A DNA stretch of 10,132 bases, taken from DASWTL01 sp036402155. GTDB taxonomy: Bacteria > Bacteroidota > Bacteroidia > Sphingobacteriales > Sphingobacteriaceae. This document shows positions 1 through 6,708 of the stretch, piece by piece; the first letter of the stretch is position 1, and each line of letters begins with the position of its first letter. Where the stretch lies: contig DASWTL010000042.1 in assembly GCA_036402155.1 (NCBI GenBank), forward strand, positions 1-10,132, in the 5' to 3' direction. The translations under genes were made by a program, and so were the position numbers. A model generated the notes under the pieces. The model searched no databases, was not told the origin of the DNA, and saw only the letters and a program-made list of their open reading frames with translations.

Positions 1-296
1 AGCGATATTAAAACCCTGAAAAAGTCCTCTTCAGATAGAAAAGTTCCTTCAATACGCACTTTTTCTGCCAGTACCTTCATATCATAAAAATTCTGAAGCG
101 GCAGCGGTGAATCATTTTCCAGTATGTTTTTAAATTCGAAAGCCTGTCTTAAAAACTTATTGATCTGATCATAGCTGGTCATCATCTGCATTTTATCAAC
201 CAACGATTGGCCCATAGGGCTTATGCAGTAACCTTTCAGAAGTTCCTTAATTTCGGTAAAGCCGAGTTTATCAACAGCACTTAACGGGTAGATCAT
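1..296 (-). CDS. mutS2: Endonuclease MutS2, N-terminal fragment (gene runs off the left edge)
   Basis: Reading the minus strand from the ATG at 296 gives 98 uninterrupted codons to the window edge, beginning MIYPLSAVDKLGFTEIKELL and continuing through a GYCISPMG segment, a FLRQAFEFKNIL helix and KVRIEGTFLSEEDFF. This matches the N-terminal helical region of MutS2, which precedes the clamp and ATPase domains. Family members are about 780-800 residues, so only the first eighth is present and the ATPase and Smr nuclease domains cannot be checked. MutS2 binds branched DNA or collided ribosomes, depending on the organism; it does not act in mismatch repair. The start overlaps the stop of the upstream lipoprotein gene by four bases (ATGA), which indicates one operon with coupled translation. 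Identification rests on the N-terminal pattern alone. Confidence 0.85.
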   Translation of the reverse strand, partial: MIYPLSAVDKLGFTEIKELLKGYCISPMGQSLVDKMQMMTSYDQINKFLRQAFEFKNILENDSPLPLQNFYDMKVLAEKVRIEGTFLSEEDFFRVLIS

Positions 297-829
297 TTCT
301 TTTTTATACTCTTAACTTTAACTGAACCCTTTTTAACAGAATAATTATACTCTTTAAAAGGCCATATGGCAGGAACTTCTGGTTTTAATGAGATTACAGT
401 ATCCTTTTTCCCCTTATTTCTAACTCTGATCAAGCTATCCCGTATTAATTGAGCCTTTCTTCTTTCGGCGTCAGCTATCCTCTTACGCTCAATTTCTTCC
501 AGTTTAATAATGGAATCTTCTTTCTTTTTCAAATCCTTTTCCACCTGCTCATACATTTCATTTAATAACGTCGGGTTTTCACTATAGTATTTCAGGCTTC
601 GGTTGAATTTTGCAGAATCAATGTGATACCTGCGGTAAACTGCATGAAGATAGGTTGAGGTTCGTTGCTTAATCGTATCCAGATCAGCATAATTAGAGGC
701 CAATGCATTTGCTAAATGCACATCAGTAAGAACCGCAATCATCTGATCTTCAGGAATTATATTCTTTGGAGTTTTAGTGCACGAAAAGAAAAAAATCAAT
801 AGTAAAACACAGGGTTTTAATCGGTTCAT
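293..829 (-). CDS. DUF4296 domain lipoprotein
   Basis: This 178-residue protein starts with a short lipoprotein signal: basic MNRLK, a hydrophobic run at 8-15, then FFFSC with the probable lipidated cysteine at 17. The residues after the cysteine are TK, with no acidic cluster of the kind that exports Bacteroidota lipoproteins to the cell surface, so a periplasm-facing location is my inference. Residues 25-80 (IIPEDQMIAVLTDVHLANA, then a YRRYHIDSAKFNRSLKYY segment) fit DUF4296, a family of unknown function common in Bacteroidota. Residues 90-140 are rich in K, E and R and probably form a coiled coil; the tail is strongly basic (VKVKSIKKK). It is transcribed away from yggS and overlaps mutS2 by four bases. 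The molecular role is unknown. Confidence 0.85.
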   Translation of the reverse strand: MNRLKPCVLLLIFFFSCTKTPKNIIPEDQMIAVLTDVHLANALASNYADLDTIKQRTSTYLHAVYRRYHIDSAKFNRSLKYYSENPTLLNEMYEQVEKDLKKKEDSIIKLEEIERKRIADAERRKAQLIRDSLIRVRNKGKKDTVISLKPEVPAIWPFKEYNYSVKKGSVKVKSIKKK

Positions 830-833
830 TTGT

Positions 834-841
834 TAATTTTG
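834..841 (+). promoter_or_regulatory. Candidate -7 promoter box for yggS
   Basis: TAATTTTG matches the Bacteroidota -7 consensus TAnnTTTG exactly and lies 33 bases before the yggS start codon, which gives a predicted leader of roughly 27 bases. No good TTTG -33 element is visible; only a T-rich stretch around 815-818 lies upstream, inside the lipoprotein gene. The motif is short and the region is AT-rich, so this could be chance. Confidence 0.4.
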
Positions 842-858
842 CATTTTTAAAATCCCAT

Positions 859-866
859 CAAAAATA
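859..866 (-). promoter_or_regulatory. Candidate -7 promoter box for the DUF4296-mutS2 operon
   Basis: On the minus strand, TATTTTTG fits TAnnTTTG exactly, 29 bases upstream of the lipoprotein ATG. A TTG lies about 22 bases further upstream (889-891), inside the yggS coding region, close to the expected -33 distance. The box faces the plus-strand box at 834-841. Confidence 0.4.
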
Positions 867-874
867 CAGAATAA

Positions 875-1564
875 ATGAGCATTGCAGCCAATATATCTAC
901 CATTAAAGAAGAAGTGGAACGTGTTAATGTAAAACTGGTTGCAATATCCAAAACAAAACCTGTTGAAGATGTTTTAGAAGCCTACCATGCCGGACAACGA
1001 ATTTTTGGCGAAAACATGGTTCAGGAGCTGGTTGAAAAACATGAAAAACTTCCAAAAGACATTGAGTGGCACCTGGTTGGACACCTTCAAACCAATAAGG
1101 TAAAATATATTGCCCCGTTCATCAGCCTGATTCATTCTGTTGACAGTTTAAAGCTTCTTCAGGAGATAAACAAGCAAGCTCTTAAGAATAACCGTATTAT
1201 CGATTGTCTTTTACAGATCTATATAGCTGATGAAGAAACTAAGTATGGTTTAGGTTTTGATGAAGCCATTGAGCTTCTTCGTTCTGAAGAATTCAAAGAA
1301 TTAAAGAACGTACGTATTGTTGGTGTGATGGGGATAGCTACCAATACAGAAAGCATTAAACAGATAAATGATGAATTCCATGAATTAAAAACCTTTTTCG
1401 AAGGACTTAAGGTGAGTTTTTTCAGGAAAGAAGAATATTTTAAAGAAATATCCATGGGCATGTCTGATGATTACAAAATTGCTATTGAGAAAGGTAGCAC
1501 CATGGTTCGTCTTGGAAGCACCATTTTCGGCAAACGGGTTATTAAGCACTGGTCAGCAAATTAA
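875..1564 (+). CDS. yggS: YggS/PLPBP family pyridoxal phosphate homeostasis protein
   Basis: This is a 229-residue protein of the normal YggS length. It has the fold-type III PLP-binding lysine at K26 in VAISKTKPVE, FGENMVQEL at 44-52, the signature WHLVGHLQTNKVK at 65-77, HSVDS at 87-91, TKYGLG at 122-127, the SMGMSDDY loop at 193-200, and the phosphate-binding GSTMVRLGS at 207-215. Known family members bind PLP as a single barrel domain, have no demonstrated catalytic activity, and buffer cellular PLP and amino/keto-acid pools. The start at 875 places K26 at the usual distance from the N-terminus; no Shine-Dalgarno sequence is visible, which is normal for this phylum. It heads a plus-strand run of four genes. 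The gap to the next gene is 57 bases and contains a 7-base repeat array. Confidence 0.96.
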   Translation: MSIAANISTIKEEVERVNVKLVAISKTKPVEDVLEAYHAGQRIFGENMVQELVEKHEKLPKDIEWHLVGHLQTNKVKYIAPFISLIHSVDSLKLLQEINKQALKNNRIIDCLLQIYIADEETKYGLGFDEAIELLRSEEFKELKNVRIVGVMGIATNTESIKQINDEFHELKTFFEGLKVSFFRKEEYFKEISMGMSDDYKIAIEKGSTMVRLGSTIFGKRVIKHWSAN

Positions 1565-1590
1565 GAATTGTTCCTATTCCGTCATGCTGT

Positions 1591-1618
1591 CTCAATACTC
1601 AATACTTAATACTCTAAT
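1591..1618 (+). repeat. Short heptamer tandem array (CTCAATA type)
   Basis: Two exact copies of ctcaata (1591-1597, 1598-1604) are followed by cttaata (1605-1611) and a degraded unit ctctaat (1612-1618). The array fills most of the 57-base gap between yggS and the acetyltransferase gene and ends three bases before the ATG at 1622. The period is the same as in the array at 9227-9275, but the unit differs. Confidence 0.7.
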
Positions 1619-1621
1619 CAA

Positions 1622-2086
1622 ATGAACATTGCTATTCGCCGCGCAGTTAAAGCCGATTGCCCCAGGTTACTTGAGCTGATCAACGAGCTTGCAGTATTTG
1701 AAAGGGCCCCGCACGAAGTTACTGTAACACTTACAGAGTTTGAAGAAGCAGGATTTGGTAAAAATGCCGTATGGAAAGCATTTGTAGGTGAAACAGAGGG
1801 TATAATTCATGGTTTCGCATTATATTACACACGGTATTCCACGTGGAAAGGTTGCCGGCTCTACCTGGAGGATTTCCTTATCACTGAACACATGCGCAAT
1901 AAGGGAATCGGCAAACTATTATTTGAACGTATAATTGCCGAGGCTAAAGAATTTGGCTATAACGGAATGACATTCCAGGTTTTAGACTGGAATGAGCCTG
2001 CCATAAAATTTTATAAAAAGTATAATGCTACTCTGGAAGATGGGTGGCTGAATGTTTCATTAAGTAAAGAACAGATTAATAAATGA
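1622..2086 (+). CDS. GNAT family N-acetyltransferase, SSAT-like (polyamine or thialysine type)
   Basis: This 154-residue protein is a single GNAT domain that transfers an acetyl group from acetyl-CoA to an amine. The acetyl-CoA loop is RNKGIGK at 92-98. The signature of the spermidine/spermine/thialysine acetyltransferase branch is unusually clear: YSTWKG at 72-77, YLEDFLI at 81-87, VLDWNEPAIKFYKKYNA at 120-136, with Y131 as the probable general acid, and RRA..ADCPRLLELINELA at the N-terminus. That branch acetylates small amines such as spermidine, diamines or S-aminoethyl-cysteine; which one is used here cannot be read from the sequence. The next gene is aspartokinase, 64 bases downstream, so a lysine-like substrate is possible but unproven. 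No Shine-Dalgarno sequence is seen. Confidence 0.88.
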   Translation: MNIAIRRAVKADCPRLLELINELAVFERAPHEVTVTLTEFEEAGFGKNAVWKAFVGETEGIIHGFALYYTRYSTWKGCRLYLEDFLITEHMRNKGIGKLLFERIIAEAKEFGYNGMTFQVLDWNEPAIKFYKKYNATLEDGWLNVSLSKEQINK

Positions 2087-2150
2087 TAACCCTGGGATTG
2101 GAAGATTTACTGAACAAAAAACAGCGTTATCACAACTTATATCTATAAGC

Positions 2151-3416
2151 ATGCAGGTTTTTAAGTTTGGGGGCGCTTCTGTTAAAGATTCAGCAGGTGT
2201 AAAAAACCTGGCCAGTATTATTGAGCTGAACAAGGATAAGGAACTTTTAATTGTGGTTTCGGCCATGGGTAAAACGACGAATGCGCTTGAAAAGCTTACC
2301 GAATCGTATGTTCGATCAGATGGCCGGGCCCACGAGCTATTTGAGGAAATTAAAGTGTATCATCAGCAGATTATTGAAGAATTATTTCCCGACCAATCCA
2401 ATCCTGTATATGATGATGTGGCCAATGCTTTTGTTGAGATAGACTGGATACTGGAAGATGAACCTCATGCAGATTACGACTTTAATTACGATCAGATCGT
2501 TTCCATCGGTGAAATAATATCTACTAAAATCGTAAGCGCTTACCTGAATAGCAGGCAACTTAAAAATAAATGGATAGATGCCCGGGGATATATCCATACG
2601 GATAATACGTATCGTGAAGGAACCGTACTATGGGATAAAACCTGCGAAGCTATTCGCAGCCGGCTTCCCCAAGTTTTGAATCAGCAGTTTATAATCACAC
2701 AGGGATTTATTGGAGGAACATCAGAAAATTACACTACCACCTTAGGTCGTGAGGGTTCAGACTATACTGCCGCAATTTTTGCGTCCTGTTTAACTGCCGA
2801 AAATTTAACCATCTGGAAAGATGTACCCGGGGTTTTAAATGCCGATCCGAAACTATTTCCTGATGCCCGTAAATACGAGGAACTGCCTTATTTGGAGGCA
2901 TTAGAAATGACCTATTATGGCGCCTGTGTAATACATCCTAAAACAATAAAACCTTTACAAAACGTTAATATACCATTGTTTGTGCGGCCATTCACTTCTC
3001 CCCTGGAACCAGGGACAATCATCAACGGATCTGCCGTAACCGATAGTGACAATCCGGCAATTATTGTGAAGTGTAACCAGGCGCTTATTTCCGTTTCTTC
3101 AAAAGATTTTTCGTTTATATCAGAACATCACCTAAGCCAGATCTTTAAAGCTTTTGCTGAAAATCAATTAAAAATAAATATGATGCAGGTTTCTGCATTA
3201 AGCTTCTCACTATGCTTTGACTGGGATGAAAGACGCTTTCATAAGCTTTCCGGCATACTTGAACAGGATTTTAAGCTCAGATATAATACAGATCTCGAAC
3301 TTATTACGATTCGTCATTATAAAAGGGATTTGGTAGATACTTTTGTAAGAAACAGGACCGTACTTATAGAACAGTTTAGTCGCAATACAGCGCAGCTTGT
3401 AGTTAAGATAAATTGA
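2151..3416 (+). CDS. lysC: Aspartate kinase (monofunctional)
   Basis: This enzyme phosphorylates L-aspartate with ATP, the committed step to lysine (and diaminopimelate), threonine and methionine. The 421-residue protein has the amino-acid kinase domain: FKFGGASV at 4-11, VSAMGKTTNALE at 36-47, SIGE at 118-121, the catalytic/ATP region TTLGREGSDYTAA at 196-208, IWKDVPGVLNADPK at 221-234, and ALEMTYYGACVIHPKTI at 250-266. Residues about 303-421 form a divergent C-terminal regulatory region with ACT-like predicted strands (IIVKCNQALISVSS; KINMMQVSALSFSLCF). No homoserine dehydrogenase domain follows, so this is not a ThrA-type fusion. The symbol reflects function; which feedback inhibitor applies cannot be inferred. 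The 64-base gap before it shows no clear promoter. Its TGA stop overlaps the TTG start of the next gene. Confidence 0.95.
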   Translation: MQVFKFGGASVKDSAGVKNLASIIELNKDKELLIVVSAMGKTTNALEKLTESYVRSDGRAHELFEEIKVYHQQIIEELFPDQSNPVYDDVANAFVEIDWILEDEPHADYDFNYDQIVSIGEIISTKIVSAYLNSRQLKNKWIDARGYIHTDNTYREGTVLWDKTCEAIRSRLPQVLNQQFIITQGFIGGTSENYTTTLGREGSDYTAAIFASCLTAENLTIWKDVPGVLNADPKLFPDARKYEELPYLEALEMTYYGACVIHPKTIKPLQNVNIPLFVRPFTSPLEPGTIINGSAVTDSDNPAIIVKCNQALISVSSKDFSFISEHHLSQIFKAFAENQLKINMMQVSALSFSLCFDWDERRFHKLSGILEQDFKLRYNTDLELITIRHYKRDLVDTFVRNRTVLIEQFSRNTAQLVVKIN

Positions 3417-4591
3417 ATCCTGCATTACTTTTTCCGGAAGTCCAGGAGTTTATCAATCAAAACCTGCGTAATGACATAAGTAAGATCCTATTTAGAAAAA
3501 GTCCGTTTAATGACGTTTCCCCGCAGGAGCTGGCGGGACAAATTGAAAGCAAGAGCAAATCAGAGAAAAAGCTCCCGACATGGTTTAACACACCCGGGAT
3601 ATATTATCCGCCCAAAGTTTCTATAGAGCAGGCATCTTCAGAAATTGCGGCGAGGTATAAATCCCGATTAATTAAGGGAAATAAGATTCTGGATATTACC
3701 GGAGGATTTGGTGTTGATAGTTTCTCGTTCTCGAAAACTGCCCGTGAAGTGATTCATTGCGAACAAAATCCGGAGCTTTCAAAAATTGCCAAGCACAACG
3801 CTGACGTTCTGGGCTTAACGAATATCAGATTTATCCAACAGGACGGAATAAGCTATTTAAAACGAACGGACGAGGAGTTCGATACCATTTATATCGACCC
3901 TTCCCGACGGGTAAATTCACAGAAAGTATTTAAGCTGATAGATTGTGAACCCGATGTGGTTTCGAACCTGGATCTTCTGCTTGAAAAATCTCCGCGGATA
4001 GTGATAAAAACTTCCCCTCTTTTGGATATTCAGGCGGGATTAATTGAGTTAAGGCAGGTGGGGAATATCCAGGTTATCAGTTTTAGAAATGATTGTAAAG
4101 AGTTATTATGGATTCTTGAACGCGATACAGCTGCTGATGATGACGTACAAATAACATGTATTACACTGGATCCGGAAAAGCAATATACTTTTTCTCTAAA
4201 CGAAGAACGGAATTTCAAAATCAACTCTTATTCAGCCCCGCTCAACTATATTTATGAGCCTGACGTTGCCTTACTTAAATCTGGATGTTTTAAGCTGATA
4301 ACAAGGGATTTCAATGTCCAGAAATTGCATAAAAATACGCATTTATATACCTCTGAAGTTTTGTTTGATGAATTTATGGGGAGAAGGTTCAGGTTAAAAG
4401 CACAATGGTTATATAAAGAATTTCGCTCCCTGATTCCGGTATTAAAGGCCAATATCATTTGCCGTAATTTTCCTTTAAGTGTTGATGAAGTTAAACGAAA
4501 AAGCAAGCTTAACGACGGCGGGGAGGAATATCTGATTTTCACAACCGGTCCTTCAGATGAGCTGCTGGTATTAAACTGTGAACGCCTTTAA
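3413..4591 (+). CDS. PG_1098-like class I SAM-dependent methyltransferase with C-terminal Thump-like domain
   Basis: This 392-residue protein uses a TTG start overlapping the aspartokinase stop (TTGA, 3413-3416). The start is supported because the first residues (NPALLFPEVQEFINQNL, then SKILFRKSPF) match the conserved N-terminus of the family and no in-frame ATG precedes them. Residues about 40-80 (QIESK..SEKKLPTWF...IYYPPKVSIEQASSE) are typical. The Rossmann methyltransferase core has SAM motif I DITGGFGVDS at 94-103, an acidic post-I residue in HCEQNP at 115-120, and motif IV IDPSRR at 161-166, resembling the DPPR loop of nucleic-acid methylases. The remainder (about 240-392) corresponds to the ferredoxin-like and Thump-like domains. 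A target in structured RNA is an inference from the fold; the substrate is unknown. The overlap implies translational coupling with lysC. Confidence 0.85.
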   Translation: MNPALLFPEVQEFINQNLRNDISKILFRKSPFNDVSPQELAGQIESKSKSEKKLPTWFNTPGIYYPPKVSIEQASSEIAARYKSRLIKGNKILDITGGFGVDSFSFSKTAREVIHCEQNPELSKIAKHNADVLGLTNIRFIQQDGISYLKRTDEEFDTIYIDPSRRVNSQKVFKLIDCEPDVVSNLDLLLEKSPRIVIKTSPLLDIQAGLIELRQVGNIQVISFRNDCKELLWILERDTAADDDVQITCITLDPEKQYTFSLNEERNFKINSYSAPLNYIYEPDVALLKSGCFKLITRDFNVQKLHKNTHLYTSEVLFDEFMGRRFRLKAQWLYKEFRSLIPVLKANIICRNFPLSVDEVKRKSKLNDGGEEYLIFTTGPSDELLVLNCERL

Positions 4592-4592
4592 T

Positions 4593-4623
4593 AAAAAAAG
4601 CTCTCTGCTGTTAACAGAGAGCT
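4593..4623 (-). terminator. Intrinsic terminator after the cold-shock gene
   Basis: The inverted repeat agctctctg (4599-4607) and cagagagct (4615-4623) forms a perfect 9-bp stem with a 7-base loop. On the minus strand it is followed directly by a run of seven Ts (4599 to 4593, the first lying in the stem), 19 bases after the cold-shock stop codon. On the plus strand there is no T tract, so it should act mainly on minus-strand transcripts, though its hairpin could also mark the 3' end of the methyltransferase mRNA that ends at 4591. Confidence 0.9.
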
Positions 4624-4642
4624 GAATCTATGGTTCGATAAC

Positions 4643-4840
4643 TTAAACTTTTCTCACCTGTATAGCTTGTAGACCTTTACGGCCTTCTTCTACTTCATAC
4701 TCAACATCGTCATTATCACGTAAGCCATTTACGCCACCTTCAACGTCTTTAAAATGTACAAAGATGTCCTGACCATCCTCTTGTACAATAAAACCATAAC
4801 CTTTTTGTGTGTTAAACCATTTTACTTTTCCAGTTTTCAT
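4643..4840 (-). CDS. CspA-family cold-shock protein
   Basis: This 65-residue single cold-shock domain starts MKTGKVKWFNTQKGYGFI. It contains RNP1 (KGYGFI, 13-18) and RNP2 (DIFVHF, 25-30), the aromatic single-stranded nucleic-acid binding surface. Family members melt or chaperone mRNA in the cytoplasm and may be cold-induced or constitutive. The protein is acidic around residues 42-52. The gene is monocistronic: its own candidate promoter lies about 70 bases upstream and a strong terminator follows at once. The 5' leader of about 60 bases may fold (aagct at 4862-4866 can pair with agctt at 4884-4888), which would suit the leader-based temperature control known for some csp mRNAs, but this is only suggestive. 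Confidence 0.96.
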   Translation of the reverse strand: MKTGKVKWFNTQKGYGFIVQEDGQDIFVHFKDVEGGVNGLRDNDDVEYEVEEGRKGLQAIQVRKV

Positions 4841-4900
4841 AATTATTATAGTATTAGTTTGAAGCTCTCGCTCCGGTATTATAAGCTTTTGAAAAATAAG

Positions 4901-4919
4901 CCTATATCAAATATATAGG
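4901..4919 (-). promoter_or_regulatory. Candidate csp promoter box inside a 19-base palindrome
   Basis: On the minus strand TATATTTG (4915 to 4908) matches the Bacteroidota -7 consensus TAnnTTTG and predicts a leader of about 60 bases. It lies within an exact inverted repeat, cctatat (4901-4907) and atatagg (4913-4919), separated by caaat. Long A/T runs lie upstream (4920-4936), where a -33 element would be, but no TTTG is evident. The palindrome could be a repressor or activator site over the promoter. Confidence 0.5.
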
Positions 4920-4980
4920 AAAAAAATTAAAAAAATGGTTAATAAAAGTAAATTTAAAACACACTAAGTTTCACAGTAAC

Positions 4981-5616
4981 TTATTTATTTGGTTGCGGTG
5001 TTAAGCGTAAATAGGGTTTAATTTCACGGAATCCTTTAGGGAATTTTGCGGGAATATCTTCCGTTTTAATGGATGGAACCACCACAACATCTTCGCCTTC
5101 CTTCCAATCAGCAGGTGTGGCTACACTGTAATCAGCAGTAAGTTGTAATGAATCGATAACCCGTAAAATTTCCTGGAAATTCCGTCCCGTTGAAGCCGGG
5201 TAAGTAATGATCAGTTTAATGGTTTTATCCGGAGCGATAATAAACAACGAACGTACGGTCGCAGTCATTGATGCATTGGGATGGATCATATCATACGCTT
5301 CAGAAATCTTTCGATCTTCATCAGCAATAATGGGGAAATTAACTTCAACATTCTGAGTTTCATTAATATCCTTAATCCAGCCATGATGCTGCTCAACGGG
5401 GTCAACGCTCAGTGCAATAACCTTTACATTTCGTTTCTCGAATTCCTCTTTTAAGGAAGCCGTTCTGCCTAATTCGGTAGTACAAACAGGCGTATAATCA
5501 GCCGGATGCGAGAACAATACAACCCAGCTATCGCCGGCATATTCATAAAAATCCAGTTCACCTTGTGAAGTCTGGGCCTTAAAATTCGGAGCAATATCTC
5601 CTAAACGTAAGCTCAT
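4981..5616 (-). CDS. 1-Cys peroxiredoxin (Prx6 group)
   Basis: This 211-residue thiol peroxidase reduces H2O2 and organic peroxides in the cytoplasm. The active-site motif is SHPADYTPVCTTE, with P38, T42 and the peroxidatic cysteine C45; R122 in TATVRSLFII is the conserved arginine of the active site. C45 is the only cysteine in the protein, so it must be regenerated by an external thiol rather than an internal resolving cysteine. The long C-terminal extension (about 150-211, including ATPADWKEGEDVVVVPS) is typical of the Prx6 group. The gap to the upstream DUF72 gene is only 42 bases with no clear promoter, so co-transcription is plausible. No convincing terminator was seen after the stop. 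Confidence 0.95.
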   Translation of the reverse strand: MSLRLGDIAPNFKAQTSQGELDFYEYAGDSWVVLFSHPADYTPVCTTELGRTASLKEEFEKRNVKVIALSVDPVEQHHGWIKDINETQNVEVNFPIIADEDRKISEAYDMIHPNASMTATVRSLFIIAPDKTIKLIITYPASTGRNFQEILRVIDSLQLTADYSVATPADWKEGEDVVVVPSIKTEDIPAKFPKGFREIKPYLRLTPQPNK

Positions 5617-5658
5617 AATGATATTTTTTTGTTGTTTGCTAAGTTAATCGGTTACTAT

Positions 5659-6570
5659 TCAAAAGAGTCCTGGTTTTTTTAAAAATTGCGGTGGCGTGAT
5701 AGTTGACCCCAAAACATCATTCATTTTCCTTATCGTGTAATCAGCAAGTATTGGGGTATCTTTTTCATCATGCTGATGGAGGAAGAAGTAAATAGATTGT
5801 AATCCTTTATCCTGCCAATGTTTCAACCGATCTACCCAGGCATCAATACGCTGAAAGTCTGTAGGATGCAAGCCATTGCCAACAAACCGGATAAAAGCAT
5901 GTGGTGTGGGAAGTTCCATGTGCACGCAATCTCTCCGTCCTGAAGCATCGGTAATAACAGACCCTTTTTTTAATTTAAAAAGAAGATCAAACAACTCCTT
6001 TCTTGATGTTTCATTGGTATACCATTCAGGATGTCTCACTTCTACATAAAGATCGAAGTCCTCTGGAAGCGCTTCCAGGTAGGATTTTAGTATTTCAAAA
6101 TTCTTAGGCCCGAAGTTATCGCTTAATTGCAAAAAGCACGGCCCCAGGGTATCTCCGAATTCTGATATATTCCGAAGATAGGTTGAGGTATCCTCCTCAG
6201 CATTTTTCAACCTTCTGATATGGCTTATTGATCTCGCGATCTTTGGAAAAAACTTAAAATCACTTCGAACCTTCTCTGCCTTTTCCTTCCACGATATCAG
6301 CTGCTCCTTTTTGGGCATCTGGTAGAAAACCGCATTAAGTTCAATGCTGTTAAAATGCTTCACATATTCATCCAGAAAATTGGCTTCCTTCGTTTTTTCC
6401 GGATAGATCATACCAACCCATTCCTTACGCCCCCATTTTGCACACCCTACATAAATTTCAGGGTTTCCCGGCGATTTTTTATTCAACACCAACCGGGTAA
6501 GCTCTGGATCAGGTGGTAATGTAAAATCAACATCAAGTAGTTGGTTTAATGGAACTTTTCCGAAATCCAT
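5659..6570 (-). CDS. DUF72 (YecE-like) family protein
   Basis: This 303-residue protein has the TIM-barrel-like DUF72 pattern throughout: YVGCAKWGRKEWVGMIYP at 40-57, the conserved IELNAVFYQMP at 76-86, FKFFPKIARSISH at 105-117, GPCFLQLSDNFGP at 143-155, VEVRHPEWY at 176-184, ITDASGRRD at 206-214, IRFVGNG at 227-233 and YFFLHQHDE at 261-269. About 35 residues precede the domain. No catalytic activity is established for the family, though the conserved acidic, His and Arg residues look like an active site. It precedes the peroxiredoxin gene by 42 bases on the same strand, but a functional link is not established. Confidence 0.93.
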   Translation of the reverse strand: MDFGKVPLNQLLDVDFTLPPDPELTRLVLNKKSPGNPEIYVGCAKWGRKEWVGMIYPEKTKEANFLDEYVKHFNSIELNAVFYQMPKKEQLISWKEKAEKVRSDFKFFPKIARSISHIRRLKNAEEDTSTYLRNISEFGDTLGPCFLQLSDNFGPKNFEILKSYLEALPEDFDLYVEVRHPEWYTNETSRKELFDLLFKLKKGSVITDASGRRDCVHMELPTPHAFIRFVGNGLHPTDFQRIDAWVDRLKHWQDKGLQSIYFFLHQHDEKDTPILADYTIRKMNDVLGSTITPPQFLKKPGLF

Positions 6571-6687
6571 ATTTCTTTAATAAAATTTCAAATTCTTCGA
6601 AAATTAGATAACTCTTTTCTAAAGACAAAATAGGATGTGTTTTGTGTAGGTTATTTTCAGATATCTTTAGGCCACACAAGACAATAC

Positions 6688-6708
6688 TTCCGAAGTTTTT
6701 TAAACTTC
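6688..6708. repeat. Palindromic repeat element, copy A (downstream of the toxin)
   Basis: The element begins ttccgaag, then six Ts, then aaacttc. Its inner arms gaagttt (6692-6698) and aaacttc (6702-6708) are inverted repeats. The first 12 bases and the last 7 match the perfect palindrome at 7479-7514; the second half of the palindrome is truncated here. It overlaps the last codons and stop of the PIN toxin gene. Confidence 0.65.

Noticed and set aside
4920..4980. Possible terminator after the peroxiredoxin gene
   Set aside because: The region is AT-rich with T runs on the minus strand, but I could not find a stem of useful length before them.
6636..6686. Loose inverted repeat around tttgtgt and acacaag in the DUF72 upstream region
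   Set aside because: The arms are only 6-7 bases, separated by about 25 bases, with mismatches outside; this is within chance for AT-rich DNA.
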